DNA from: Phymorhynchus buccinoides
Lineage: Eukaryota > Mollusca > Gastropoda > Neogastropoda > Raphitomidae
Assembly: GCA_017654935.2 (NCBI GenBank)
Contig: CM065706.1
Location: forward strand, 11,145,183-11,209,182
Reading direction: 5' to 3'
Length of the DNA stretch: 64,000 nt
The number at the start of each line of letters is the position of its first letter. Position 1 is the first letter of the stretch. The position numbers and the translations under genes were made by a program. Below are positions 1 through 11,679 of the stretch, piece after piece. The notes beneath the pieces were generated by a model, which was not told the DNA's origin, did no database searches, and saw only the letters and a program-made list of their open reading frames with translations.

Positions 1-659
1 CAGCTCGACTAGAAGTCAGAGCTGTATTTGTGTTTGTTTGGTGTGGTTTGTTTTGTGGTGTGCTGTGTGTATGCGTACAGTATAGTCTGTGAAGTTGGGT
101 TGCTCCCCGTCGAGCGTCGCCCCGAGCGCAGCGCCATCCACAGTACGATGCTATGTGAGATGTGTCATCCATTCACAACGCGTACACAAAACTGGCATAC
201 TCCTACTGAATAGTGGGAATAGGGCTATTGTGTTGGTTATAATTTGGATCTTTTTATTTATTGTACCATTGATTGCTGAGAGAGAGAGTGTTGACACAAT
301 CAATCGGCAGTGCGCTCTGTCAGTGTTCATGTTTCAGGCACGTCTGTGTTTGGACATGTCGCGCACTGACGCACACGGTCAATATAGCTTAAAGTTCAAG
401 CAGCAGCTCGACTGAATTTGGAGCTGTATTGCTTTTGGGGTGGATAAAACTGATCAATCTTCTATTTAATGTTATGAATTGTACCCAGACAGAGAGGGGA
501 TAGTGACAACTTCCATGGACGGTGCGACATCTGTTCCGTGACCACACGTCCTTCCATGAGTCGCAGATCAAATGGGCAGTGCCGCTCTTGCATGTTTCAC
601 GCTCAGCACTTGTCGGCTGTGTGTGGACAGGTCGCGCACTGCCACACTGGGTCAATATT

Positions 660-890
660 AGCTTTAACCCTTCACCGCCAATGTCGCATTTTAGCACCAC
701 AAGGTTTAACACCCATGTCTAAAAAGGCATCAAATCCGGACATTTATCCGAAGACCTATTTCTTAACTTTGTGAGGTAAGACATGCTAATGCTATATATG
801 TCACAGAGGAATTCCAATATTGCAGATGTTTTTCTACCAGTTAAGTTTAACGACATTTTGTGCTGAAAAATGGCTGGCGGCAACAAGGGT
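660..890 (+). repeat. Dispersed repeat, copy 1 of 3
   Basis: It shares its order of short blocks (AAAAGGCATCAAA, TTTATCC, GTCACAGAG, TTCCAATATTGCAGATG, TGAAAAATGGCT) with 2240-2425 and 16800-17035. It is inserted in the satellite at the left end. No open frame or clear termini were found, so the class is unknown. Confidence 0.6.
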
Positions 891-1084
891 AAGTTCATTC
901 AAACCAAGCAGCTCGACAGAAGTGAGAGCTTGTTTGTTTGTGGATTTTTTTTGGGAGGTGTGTGTGTGTATATGTATATTATCTAATGATCTGTATGTCC
1001 TTGGTCTTCTATTGTGATTTAAATAGTATATCACGTGCCTGTATTATCATGTTCATGTGTGTTTTGTTATATGCGTTGTATCTG

Positions 1085-1150
1085 TTATAGGGCGCTTTGA
1101 GCGTTGTTCAGGATACGTGCCATATAAATGTTATTGATTATATTATTATA
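1085..1150 (+). mobile_element. LINE 3' tail remnant
   Basis: The pattern is GGGCGCTTTGAGC, then GCCATATAAATG, then TTATTATATTATTA. This is the GCGCTTT...ATATAAAT...(ATT)n ending typical of CR1/L2-like and related LINE tails, and it resembles the tail of the element at 41.7-43.4 kb. Only the 3' end is present. Confidence 0.5.
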
Positions 1151-2239
1151 ATAGTCTGTGAAGTTGGGAGCTCCCACGGGAGACGAGCGTCGCCAGCGCA
1201 GCCGCACCCACAGGATGCACGCTATGTAGTTTGTGTCATCCATTCCACCAGAACAGCATAGCCTACCTCCTACGAATAGTGGAATGGGCTTGTAAATTAT
1301 TGTTTTGTTGGTTCATAATATTTGAACTGTTTTATTATTTAATGTAGCATGATTACTGAGAGAAGAAGGGCTAGTGACACTTCCATGGACGGTGCGTCTG
1401 TTCAGTGACCTCACTCCTTCCATGATGTCGCCACATCAACTCGGCTAGTGGCGCTCTGTCATTGTTCACGCTCAGCACTTGTCTGCGTCGTGGGACATGT
1501 CGCGCACTGACGCACACGGTCTAATATTAGCTTTTAAGTTGAAGACAGCAGCGCGAAGGAAGTCAGAAACGTAGTTTGTTTTTGTTTTTGTGGTGGGTAT
1601 GTTGGGTACAATAATAGTTCGGTGAAGGTTGGATGCTCCCACGTAGAGCGGTCAACTAGAAGCGCAGCGCATCCACAGGATGAAGCTATGTGAGCGTGAG
1701 ACGAGAGGCAACGATTGCCTGTGCTCAGTTACACGGTACTACTGTGAGTCACAAACATAGATGAAAGTGGTAACGAGTCGTCGATACAACGGGGATACTC
1801 GCGTTAACAAAAATGCTTCAAAATCCCCATTTATCTCCGAGGATACCGTACAACAGATGCACATACCTCATTGCATGTAACAAGGCATCGTGTAGAGCAT
1901 TAAAATGCGATAAATTCTACCTGTTTTCGCGAAGACTGTCCAAACACCATCAACAGGAGCCGCACAAACCAGAAGTTGATTATTTGGAAGGGAGCCAACT
2001 CTCGTTATGACAGCAGGAATTTGGCGGTCGGTAAGGTGTACTGGACGATACTGGCTTCAAAGTATTGACTTCTTTGAGACGGTGCCTTATAAAAACGATG
2101 GGGCCGCCCTTTTCTCATTTTTTTTTAAAGATTTTATGAAAATTGCTCCTATTAGCGATTATACACAGCAGCGCCTAAGATCCTAAAAGTACGGTATTAC
2201 AAGCAATAAATAGAAATGCCTTGTTCAATCTTTGGTGTT

Positions 2240-2425
2240 TTAGGTACGATAATTCATCACCATTGTCACATTTATCCAAAGACATATGTCTTAGTTTTGG
2301 GATGTAAGGATAGACCTTATTTTATTTGTCACAGAAGATCCCAATATGCAGATGGATTTTTGTTCTATACCAGGTACATTTAATGGAATGTTTGGCTGAA
2401 ATTATGGCGGCGGTGAAAGCGGTTA
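2240..2425 (+). repeat. Dispersed repeat, copy 2 of 3
   Basis: Same block order as 660-890: TTTATCCAAAGAC, TTTTGGGATGTAAGGATAG, TTGTCACAGAAGATCCCAATATGCAGATG, then GCTGAAATTATGGC. No coding capacity is visible. Confidence 0.6.
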
Positions 2426-2439
2426 AGAACTAACAAAGA

Positions 2440-2515
2440 AGGGCAACGTCCCAGAGAAGTAGGTCTATGTGGGAGGGAGTCTTAAATGGCGGTCTTCTTA
2501 TAAGGAGGTTCACTT
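2440..2515. mobile_element. Partial Tigger/pogo-type MITE
   Basis: It carries GTCCCAGAGAAGTAGGTCTATGTGGGAGGGAGTCTTA and TTATAAGGAGGTTCAC, the right half of the inverted-repeat element seen complete at 15382-15662. Confidence 0.55.
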
Positions 2516-3835
2516 AATAATCAACATGTCAAATTTTGTTTTTGTGTGTTGTTCAGAAAATCAGCTAGCTGCGTGCTGCGGGTTGTCCATGGAGGGAGGA
2601 GCCAGAGAGAAGTGTTGATTCCAGTTTTCGCTTCGCTGTTTGTGTGTCTGTCTGTCTGCGAGGTGAGGATTGAGAGAGAGGTTATTGTTGTTGCGATTTG
2701 GTGTAATGTAGGTGGGGAGAAGTTTATTTATTCCTTTTCTGTTGAATCAATCTCGTAATTTAAGTCGTGTTTTTGATTTTCCTTGTACATTTATATTTTT
2801 TTTGGTTTTGATGGGATGTTTTATTATTTATTTAATGTTTTGATCGGAAATAATGAGGTTTTGGTTAGAATAAATTGTTTGGGCCATCGTTTGAGTTCTT
2901 AGTTTAATAATGAAAATTTGACAAGTTTTTATGGGAAAGAGTGATATTGGGTTTGTGTTAGATGATCGTTTGTAAGTTCACGAATCGAAAGCGAATGTTT
3001 GGGATATTTGGTTAAGTGAAAGAAAATACAAGTACTTTATGTGGTGAAACAATTCAAAATTGACTTATGTAGAAGTACGAAATAATGGTATCTTGCTCTC
3101 TGCTCGTTGAGAGATTGTCTAATAAATGTCTAAAGTTTTCTTTTATGAAAGAATTGATAGAAAAATCTGTGCAATTTGGACGTTTAAAAAATAGCCGACA
3201 CTTTGGGAGGTGGTGAAAGGCTGTTTCTGGGTGTGTGGTTGATTTTACTTCTTAGCCAATTTTTGTGTGTGTGGTTGAGAGTGCTTAGAACGAAAGACTT
3301 ACACTGCGCGCGATACATCCGTGAATGGTGTTTCGCAGTTTATTTGACATTATGCTGAGGGTTTCTTGCTATATACATGTAAGACTGAAGGCCATTGTTA
3401 TCGCTGTGATGAGGTGATTGGTTCTGTTCAAAACTTAGTATTAAAGTATTAGGTTGTTTGTTAGTTTTGATTGTGCGCAGAGCTCAAACATGGTCTTTCT
3501 CTAGGCATTTTTTATTTTTTTGTGTTAAAGCTTAGCACTAACCGTTATGTGTGGTCCGTAAATAAATGTCTGAAATTATTATATGATGTTATCATTATTC
3601 TTCAATTCCATTTAAAGGGAAAAAAAGTTTGAAAATGACCGTTTTAAGGACAACACGAGAGAAAAAAAAGAGTTTTTGTTTGAGTCTTTCTGTCCTCTGC
3701 ATTTCGCGGGGAAATTCAAAAACCTTGTATTGACTGAAAGTGTTCCAGTACATAGCGTCCTCTAAACAATGAACCCATCGTGATGAAACTTGGTACATGA
3801 AATCCTTAGAACTTGCAGTGCTGCAACAGTGAAAA
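2516..3835. other. Unassigned AT-rich stretch
   Basis: I see no gene-like frame, splice pattern, inverted repeat or tandem array in this 1.3 kb. Short frames here have no recognisable protein sequence. Confidence 0.5.
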
Positions 3836-3839
3836 TCTG

Positions 3840-3945
3840 TTTGTAACTTCCTCCGGTCTGGAAACAGAAAATACAGGACATTAGTAGATGTCAAGATGGT
3901 GGGAACGATCCTGGAGGCAAAGCCGGAGGCAGGGCAACACCAGAA
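3840..3945 (-). repeat. SINE-like 'GAGGACGT' family fragment
   Basis: Read on the minus strand it gives CTCCGGCTTTGCCTCCAGGATCGTTCCCACC, then the ACATC/TACTAATGTCC blocks and a CAGACCGGAGGA end. The same order occurs on the plus strand at 50905-51035, 51435-51560, 51675-51800 and 62605-62735. Confidence 0.6.
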
Positions 3946-4129
3946 AGCCAAATTTTAGCAATACAGATAGGGTGGACCACGATGTCAGATTCACGAACCA
4001 AGCCAGACGACATAGTCCCAATGAGAAAATTTTAAAATGTTTGAATGATGGACTTAAACCAAAGCTAGGTTACTAGTGAAACAGGTTTCGCTAGCAATTT
4101 CTTTGTAAAAATAGTTAATTTCATCAGTA

Positions 4130-4299
4130 CAGTGGAACCTCCCTATAAACCCTCCATTATAAGACTCCCACATCTAAGACCTACGTTTCTGAGACGTTGC
4201 CCTCCTTGGGTAAGTATTAAATGACCTCCCTTTAAGACCCCTCTATACTAAGACCTAACTGCGATGATTTTTGAAGGTCTTTATAGGGAGGTTCCACGG
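4130..4299. mobile_element. Tigger/pogo-type MITE
   Basis: The ends are CAGTGGAACCTCCCT and AGGGAGGTTCCACGG in inverted orientation, with TA on both sides. The inner part holds TTATAAGAC-like repeats. A CAGTGGAACC end with a TA target is typical of TcMar-Tigger/pogo elements. There is no transposase. Confidence 0.7.
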
Positions 4300-4436
4300 T
4301 ATTACCATACCGATACATGAACTTGTTTTACAGAAAAAAAGAAGACATGATGATTAAAAAAATTAACTCCCTAGACAAAAGATTCAAGATCGCTTCAGTG
4401 CCCTGTCATGCAAAACCTATGGCGATATTTTTAACG

Positions 4437-4598
4437 CCAGAGGGCAGTCAAGGCCCACTAGGGGCATTATCACGCGATTTCCCTTACTTCGGAGTAGTTG
4501 TGAGAGTGATGGTAGACCGACTCACTGTCTCTCTCTCTTTCTTTATCCCAATAATAATATAGAGAGATTCGCCCCCACGAGCGTCCTGCCCTCTGGTT
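4437..4598. mobile_element. Small MITE-like element with CCAGAGGGCAG ends
   Basis: It starts with CCAGAGGGCAG and ends with CTGCCCTCTGG, a perfect 11-bp inverted repeat. A related copy lies at 5533-5648. An inner CCACTAGGGGCA resembles the CTCF core motif. Confidence 0.55.
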
Positions 4599-5194
4599 CG
4601 AAAAAAAGCACTAAGTCTTCATTATGAGCGCAGATGCGTTCATGTGCCATTATGCGCCAATAATTCGGTGGGGTGTTTTAGCGCATCTATACTGCACCCT
4701 TTTTCCCCTGCCCCCTCTTACCCAGTCTTGTACAAACTCAACAGGTACGGTATTTTTCGGTATGTAGAGGGCGGATACTTCCCCAAGAAACAGACCCCAT
4801 GCGCCTTTATAATATCATGGATGCTCCTTGCAGGACTCTGAATGCGATGATTTTGAAATTGCCTAGCAGCCGGCGTGCCGGATTATGAGGAATTTGAGCA
4901 AGCAACGATTTTCTTACACACACACACACTTGTACAATTAAAAATGGGCCTATATAAGTATTTGCATATTTAAAGGAGAGGTACTAGTCTAGAGAGCTGG
5001 AAAATACGGTGGAAGGATTCTCTGCTGAATTTTTTTTTTTTCCTAGCTCAAACAGTAGTTTTCCATGCATGATTGTGTGCGCTGCTTTACACCTACGCCA
5101 GGGCCGCCCCCTTGTAGGATTTTAGCAATTCCCAGAGCCCCATGTTAATATGACTACGAATATAGTAAGAAAAATACCATAACAAAATCTGACC

Positions 5195-5275
5195 TTTTGT
5201 GAAAATTTGGGGGCCAGTGGCGCCTTAGAATAAAGTTGCACCTCGATCGTCCCAAAAATACTGTACATCATTTGG
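5195..5275 (-). repeat. Dispersed repeat fragment (GCGCC/TTTGGGGG type)
   Basis: ACAAAATCTGACCTTTTGTGAAAATTTGGGGG followed by GCGCCTTA recurs at 14200-14285 as ACAAAATCTGAATTTTGTGTCAAATTTGGGGG and GCGCCTTATA. No protein is encoded. Confidence 0.5.
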
Positions 5276-5532
5276 TGAATATAAATCAGGTAACACAACG
5301 GCTTCACTCTGATGAATCTGTCAAACTGCACACCTTTGGCAGAATTTAAGATGATGTTTATGAATATTATCATTATACTAAGTTGACACACACACCACAT
5401 TAAAAACGCAACGTATCATGGACGCGCAACGTAATGACGAATTAAAACCAGTAGTATGGACAAACTGAATGAAGTAAGTTATGTACAGACATACGCATCT
5501 CGCTCCATGGTCGACTTATGGCAATCTTTGAC

Positions 5533-5648
5533 CGCCAGGGGCAGTCAAACCACTAGGGGCTTATCACGCTACTATTCTTAGTTCTATTTATCCCCAACTA
5601 AGAAACTGGAGAGATTTGCCACTCGAGCATTATGCCACCTGGCAGGGC
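5533..5648. mobile_element. Second copy of the CCAGAGGGCAG-type element
   Basis: CCAGGGGCAGTCAAACCACTAGGGGC, TTATCACGC, TTTATCCCC and GAGAGATTTGCC match the order in the copy at 4437-4598. The right end is degraded. Confidence 0.5.
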
Positions 5649-5659
5649 TAAGTCGCTCA

Positions 5660-6790
5660 TTGAAACATCCAGTACTTTAACCCCCTCCGGATATTCACGC
5701 CTCCATTACCGTACCTCCCTGTAATCCAATTAGCTTCATTAACACCATGTTGAGGAGGGGGGAGTGAAAAGACACCCCCCTGCACCCTGCCGCTCATCCT
5801 CCAACTCACACCAAGGGCCCCTCCTGGCCAATCCTTTGTCCCCCTGTCCAATGGTCGTTTTTTCCCAGACCCCAATGGGCTTGTGATCTACGTCGGGTGA
5901 AAGTCACGAAACCTGTCCCCTCCAATTTTGTGTGCGTTTGAGTTAGAATCCATAGCTCTCTTTTCCAATTCCCCACCAGCTCGCATTTACCGACTTAATT
6001 GGGGTACATGAGGTGTGTCATGCAAGACACAATCCAGCAACGTCCAAACCGCACTAACGGCCACCACCTCGTTCTTTCGTCTTCAGTATACCCGCACACG
6101 ACGTAATTTTCCCCCCAACGCACCCAAGTTCTACACAAAATGTGACCTAGCACCACGAATAGGGAACATTAAGTTGAATATGGGCTAACGATATCTCGCA
6201 AAACAGGCTTTGCAAAGTCAAAAAAATCTCATTCAAAAAAAATAACCAATTAAACAATTTTCGATGTTGTGGGTATTTCCTACCGCTCTCTACCATCTTA
6301 TATTGCAATATCCATAACGGATAATCGTTAAGTAAGATCTCTGAAATTAATCTTGAAGGTGTAGTTGCATTACATTACTAGGGAATCGCTAAATTTGGAG
6401 AAGGTCTAACATGATGGTAATCAGAAATGTAAAGACGAACAGTCACACAACCAACTTTAAATTACAATGCTCACAACTCGTGCACCAAAACAAACAAAAA
6501 AGGATACAAGAAGGTTTATTTTTTAGAAAGATAGAATGGTCCTGAAGTTTTAACGTTGCCATTTCTCAGAGTGGGTCATTTTTGACAATGTCCCCTCGTC
6601 GGTGACTGGGGTGACACATGTAATTTATTTAAAAAAAAAGGCTGATAAATACTAAGTACATTCTGGTTTCTCACCGTGGAGAATAATAGTATAATACATA
6701 GGTCCGAGGGGGAATGCAGAACTGTCTATATGTGTTCTTTCATTTCCATTTTGAGATAAAGCCGTTATCTCGCAAGGAACCCCTTACATA
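5660..6790. other. Unassigned stretch
   Basis: No gene-like sequence, array or terminal inverted repeat was recognised in these 1.1 kb. Confidence 0.45.
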
Positions 6791-6794
6791 TTAG

Positions 6795-7231
6795 TCATGT
6801 AAAATTCACAAACCTCGTATCCGAGTATATGAGGAGGGTTGAGTTAAAATACAGTCAGCATCTAACTCTGCCCCGAGCAACTACGACACAAATAAAAACT
6901 CGTACGGTCTAACGAGCTTTCGTATATGGGGTAAACGGACGGTTGTGTAAAATAGAAGCATCACAACTTAAGTCCAAATTCAGATTACTACAGCACGAAA
7001 AACCTTGTCAACTCGTATTTATATCAAGCGTATATATTAAACTGAAATCAACACTGAAATAATAAAAAAAATTACAGAATTCCCGTGAATTCAGCAAATG
7101 TCTGAACAACATATTAATTCTCATCGTTAATTGAAATTGTTACATTTTGTTAAAGACCTATGTCTTTTCATTTTTCACTCAAAACTACCAAAATATAAGA
7201 TACGAGGTTTGTGTGGAAACGTGTCACCGAC
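6795..7231 (-). mobile_element. Inverted-repeat element, copy 1 (about 440 bp)
   Basis: The left end AAATTCACAAACCTCGTATC is mirrored by GATACGAGGTTTGTG and a final CACCGAC at 7199-7231. The inner blocks AACGAGCTTTCGTATATGGGG and AAGTCCAAATTCAGAT are the reverse complement of the copy at 63502-63949. No transposase frame is present, so it is non-autonomous. Confidence 0.75.
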
Positions 7232-7239
7232 CGATATTC

Positions 7240-8250
7240 CTTTTGAGATAACACTCTAGACCGATTTCTACGCGGCACACCTTACTAAGGCACCATACTT
7301 AACCCTCGAATGTTCAGTAGTCGATACCAATCCGAATCTTACGACTAAATGGGATAGGTGAGCAGAGCCTTGATACTATACTACTCTCCGGACTGCAGTC
7401 CGTTTTCCAGCAAACAGATACAATTGCACAAAAACATATCGCACTAATAAAATGCAACACAGCTTGTAAACAGAACCAGCGATGACTAAGTGCAAGGTAT
7501 TGCAACCAATCGCCAAATAAACGAAAACCAAAACCACAAGAAAAATATACAAGTTATTTGGAGGACACATAACTGTGCGATACAATTACAGCTAATTTAT
7601 ACAGAACGTCACAAAACAACAATTACAGGCACAGTGAAGAAAAAAAGAAAACGTTTGTTGGAAACAAAACGTTGCATTTCGTAATGGAGTTTCAGGTGTA
7701 CACCGCGACATTTCTATATACAGGAGTTAGCAGCGAATGTGAGGAGTTCCTTCGTATGTGCCATGTCACCCAATGGTGAATGCATTATTTGAAAAAAGTC
7801 TACACAGGTTGGTCAAAATCTCTATAATATTCACACACAACTTGTCTCGAGTAAAACTTACTTGTCGCTCAGAAAGTTTCCTGGCACATGAGCTGTAGGA
7901 TGGCGTCATGCTTGCCATTATGAGCGCCAAACGTAAGGAAATTAGTTAGGCTCCCGATTCAGACTTGAAGAAAATTCTTTGTAGTGAATTATGACAAAAG
8001 GCAGGAGGAAATGAGGAACGGAGAGATAGAAAGAGATAGTCGGACAGTAAGAAAGGGAAAAGGCAAGAGATCAAAGAGAGTGACAGATTAGAGGAAGTTA
8101 CAAGCAACGAAAATTCCAGAAGTTGGTGGGCGGAATATTATACGAAAGATGCCCTCCTGGTTATACCCACCGCCGGGGCAATCAGTAAACATTGGTCAAG
8201 TGGGGAAAACCAAACAAAAAATCAAATGTACAGCGCCATGCATAAACTGC
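7240..8250. other. Unassigned stretch
   Basis: Nothing coding or repetitive was recognised, apart from a purine-rich segment near 8020-8100. Confidence 0.4.
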
Positions 8251-8255
8251 ACATC

Positions 8256-8402
8256 GGGCATGATTATTCACGTTGAGACTATCTGCATGAGACTTAGCAT
8301 GAGGCTAACGTAGAAGCTCTATCCATGTCTAATCGGAACCCTTGGAAGAAGCTAAGTTAGCACAAATGCTAAGTCTATGCTATCTCAACGTGAAGTCAGG
8401 CT
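8256..8402. mobile_element. Foldback MITE (TTCACGTTGA arms), copy 1
   Basis: The left arm TTCACGTTGAGACTATCTGCATGAGACTTAGCAT is mirrored by ATGCTAAGTCTATGCTATCTCAACGTGAA. A second copy lies at 17153-17301. The short length and missing frame mark a non-autonomous DNA element. Confidence 0.75.
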
Positions 8403-8628
8403 TGTCCATGATCTGATGCTCACTCTGTGACTAATTACAATCTGCTACCGTTCCTACAAAATTGAAAGAACCTCCAAAAGTATCACTAAATGCTTTTTTA
8501 AATTTTTTAACGAACGTAGTCGCAAACCGGTGGTCTTAACCAGAACTGTACCCTACACAAGTCTTTAGAGTAGTCTGGATAGCTGGAAAGAGTAGTTTGG
8601 TTGCAAACTGTTTAGTCTGATTCATAAA

Positions 8629-9128
8629 NNNNNNNNNNNNNNNNNNNNNNNNNNNNNNNNNNNNNNNNNNNNNNNNNNNNNNNNNNNNNNNNNNNNNNNN
8701 NNNNNNNNNNNNNNNNNNNNNNNNNNNNNNNNNNNNNNNNNNNNNNNNNNNNNNNNNNNNNNNNNNNNNNNNNNNNNNNNNNNNNNNNNNNNNNNNNNNN
8801 NNNNNNNNNNNNNNNNNNNNNNNNNNNNNNNNNNNNNNNNNNNNNNNNNNNNNNNNNNNNNNNNNNNNNNNNNNNNNNNNNNNNNNNNNNNNNNNNNNNN
8901 NNNNNNNNNNNNNNNNNNNNNNNNNNNNNNNNNNNNNNNNNNNNNNNNNNNNNNNNNNNNNNNNNNNNNNNNNNNNNNNNNNNNNNNNNNNNNNNNNNNN
9001 NNNNNNNNNNNNNNNNNNNNNNNNNNNNNNNNNNNNNNNNNNNNNNNNNNNNNNNNNNNNNNNNNNNNNNNNNNNNNNNNNNNNNNNNNNNNNNNNNNNN
9101 NNNNNNNNNNNNNNNNNNNNNNNNNNNN
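8629..9128. other. Assembly gap (500 N)
   Basis: Exactly 500 N, a conventional placeholder of unknown real length. Confidence 1.
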
Positions 9129-9169
9129 GAATGATATGACTTTTGCTATGCCAGGTTCAGGCATCACTT

Positions 9170-9720
9170 GTGGTATCGGTAGAATCGTTTGTAGGTCCTT
9201 TCGATTCGCAGAAGTTTTTTAATTTATTTAAATTTTTTTACAGTTTGGCGGAATTTATTGGTTTCTAGGACCGTAGTTGTGAGTAACTAGGAGGTGCTCA
9301 AAACGGAATGAATTACAGAGAAATCGTACCTGAATAGAACAGCTCTGGTACAAGTAGTCACGAGGGCAATACATTTTATAGTGTAGTAGGTGACATTGAA
9401 GGGAACCTGTGACACAGAGTCTGCGCTGAGGGCCTACACCCCAAGACGCACCTCCAAGTTTAATCGTCCTTCCTCCTGACGGGACCCAGGACCAACACCA
9501 ACAGAGGGGTCAGGCCGGGTGCTTTTTGGTGGAAGTCGGTCAAAGCGAAAGACTCTGTGCGGAATAGAATATGATAGGTGAGCCCATACCGGTCAGCGTC
9601 GGCACGACAATAGTAAGGGCGGCCGAAAATGGTTTGAAAACGGGCACGGAAGTTATGACTTTGTTATGAGAGGGTTGCATAGCGCTTGGTAATCATAGAT
9701 GCGTTTGTTAATCAGGGTTT
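9170..9720 (+). repeat. Satellite unit (about 470-bp family)
   Basis: It shares landmarks with 10240-11500: AGAATCGTTTGTA, GCGGAATTTATTG, CAGCTCTGGTACAAG, GGGCAATACATTTT, CACCTCCAAGTTTAAT, CGGGTGCTTTT and TTGTTATGAGAGG. Confidence 0.7.
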
Positions 9721-10240
9721 CCCAGGGCTTTTAGCTATCCCCAATTGAAAGACCTGTAGGCCCATACGATAAATTCCATCTCTTTTTGAGTCCACGAATC
9801 TATGAAAGGAAACTTTCCCAACATTGTGAACAATGTCCTAAAGCAGAATACAAAAACATATGGCTGACAGTGACACAGATACATACGCGTCTTCCTCCTA
9901 CCAAGATAAAGAACAAATAATTTCAGTCCCAATTTACCTTCTTGACGAACTCACACGGTGCAATCGATATCGACTGCAAAGCGAGGTCGTTGAAACAGGG
10001 ATGGGGAGGGGGTAAACGGTGGATTAGGTGCTGAGTTCGATGTTATCAAGTGTAAAAGTGCTGCTATCTGCAAATCTATTATCTGAGTATGGTTCACTGG
10101 CTGCTTCAGGCAGTTTTTTCTGGCTAGCTGTCAATATAGACTTTGATAGGACCCTTGAAGTGAAAATGTATAAAGCACATTGTAAAGGCCTTTAACTTGA
10201 GATTTCAATTGGTCAAGCGTATAAGGCTGGTAAGACCCTG
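9721..10240. other. Unassigned interruption of the satellite
   Basis: This segment lies between satellite units and does not match them. No gene or inverted repeat was recognised. Confidence 0.4.
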
Positions 10241-11500
10241 CGAACCCTGTTGTATCTTTCGATCAGCGGATTTATTGTTGCTGACTGTAATTAAAGCGTC
10301 ATCGTGGAGAGTCTCCAACCACGGAAATGAGTTACAGATTAAATCATTATAGGTAACAGCTCTGGGTACAAGTGCTTGAGGGCATACATTTTTTGTAGGT
10401 ATGTGACAATGGAATGGACAGGGAACACTAACCAGTCCACTGCCTCACCACAAACCACCTCCATTTAATCTCCTTTCCTCCTCCTGACTACCAGACAAAC
10501 TACCAACGTCAGCCCGGGTGCTTTTGGGAAGTCTCAACGAAATCTCGCATGTATAGGGGAGCCCACTCTACCGTCACGTCAATAGGAATGGCAACAAATG
10601 GTTAATAACGGGGCTCGGAGATATTGATTTTGTTATGCAGAGTTCGTAATCGCTGGTATCTGTCGATCGTTTGTATCTTTCGCTCAGCTCGGAAATTGCG
10701 GGAAAAATGGTTTCATATCTTTTTTTTTAACTTGCGGAATTTTATTGTTGCTGAACCGTAAATAAAAGCGTCAACGAGAAGGTCTCAAAATAAGGATTAC
10801 AGATTGTATAAATCGTAATGGTGTAAAAAACACTCATGTATAACACCAAGTTCGCTGAGAGGCAATACATTATTTTGTATAGGTGACATTGAGACATGGG
10901 ACACTGACCAGTCGACTGCCTCAACCCAGGACCACCTCCAGTTTAAATCTCAACTTTCCTCCTGACAGACACCAGACAACATCAACAGTCAGACCGGAAG
11001 TGCTATTGGGAAGTCCTGTTGTCAACGATACTACTATGCATGATGAGAGGTTAGGGGAGACCTTTCCTACTCGTCAGCGTCATAGCACGGCGGCCGAAAT
11101 GGTTTGAAAACAAACGCGCACGAGTTTTATGATTTTGTTATGCAGAGGTTTGTATAGCTGGTATCATAGATCGTTTGTAATGTATCTTTCCGATCAGCTA
11201 ATTTATTGTTTGCAGACCGTAATAGCGTAATTGGAGGTCTCCAAAAACAGAATGATTAAGAAGTAAAATTCCGTAATGGTAATACAGCTCTGGTAACAAC
11301 TGTGCCCAAGCGCAATTACATTATTTGTGTAGTGGTGACATTGCGACAGGGGACACTGACACAGTCGACTGCCTCACCCAGACCACCTCCAGATTTAAGA
11401 TCTGCGCTTCCTCCTGAACTGGCCCAGACAAACACCAACAGTCAGCCGGGCGCTTTTGGGAAAGGGTACTACTTGGTACGGCACTTAAACTTTTAGAGTC
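10241..11500 (+). repeat. Tandem satellite, about 470-bp unit
   Basis: Near-complete units start at about 10250, 10675 and 11180. Each runs TTGTATCTTTCGATCAGC, TTTATTGTTGC, ACCGTAAT, AGGTCTC, CAGCTCTGG, TACATTATTT, CACTGACCAGTCGACTGCC, CACCTCC, TCCTCCTGAC and GTGCTTTTGGGAAG. Copies differ by many one-base indels. Confidence 0.8.
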
Positions 11501-11679
11501 GCAGACTCGCCTCTTTTAAAATATTCGGGTTGCCTCCCGACCTGGAGTGTTGTGTTGCAGCTAGTGCTGCACCATTTTTGTAACTGTCTCTCCTCTCAAT
11601 TACTTCTCGTATTTACCATTAAAAATTCATTCAGAATCATTAGGTTATTACACCTCAGACAATAAGTAGTGCCTTTTCC

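Larger units (their letters stand above)
1..1760. repeat. Decayed tandem satellite, about 400-640 bp units
   Basis: Units restart at about 1, 402, 908 and 1545 with CAGCTCGAC or a close variant. Shared landmarks recur, such as GTCTGTGAAGTTGGG near 85 and 1154 and a GTCGCGCACTGACGCACACG block near 358 and 1500. Unit length varies because of many small indels and one inserted repeat. No coding function is visible. Confidence 0.75.
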
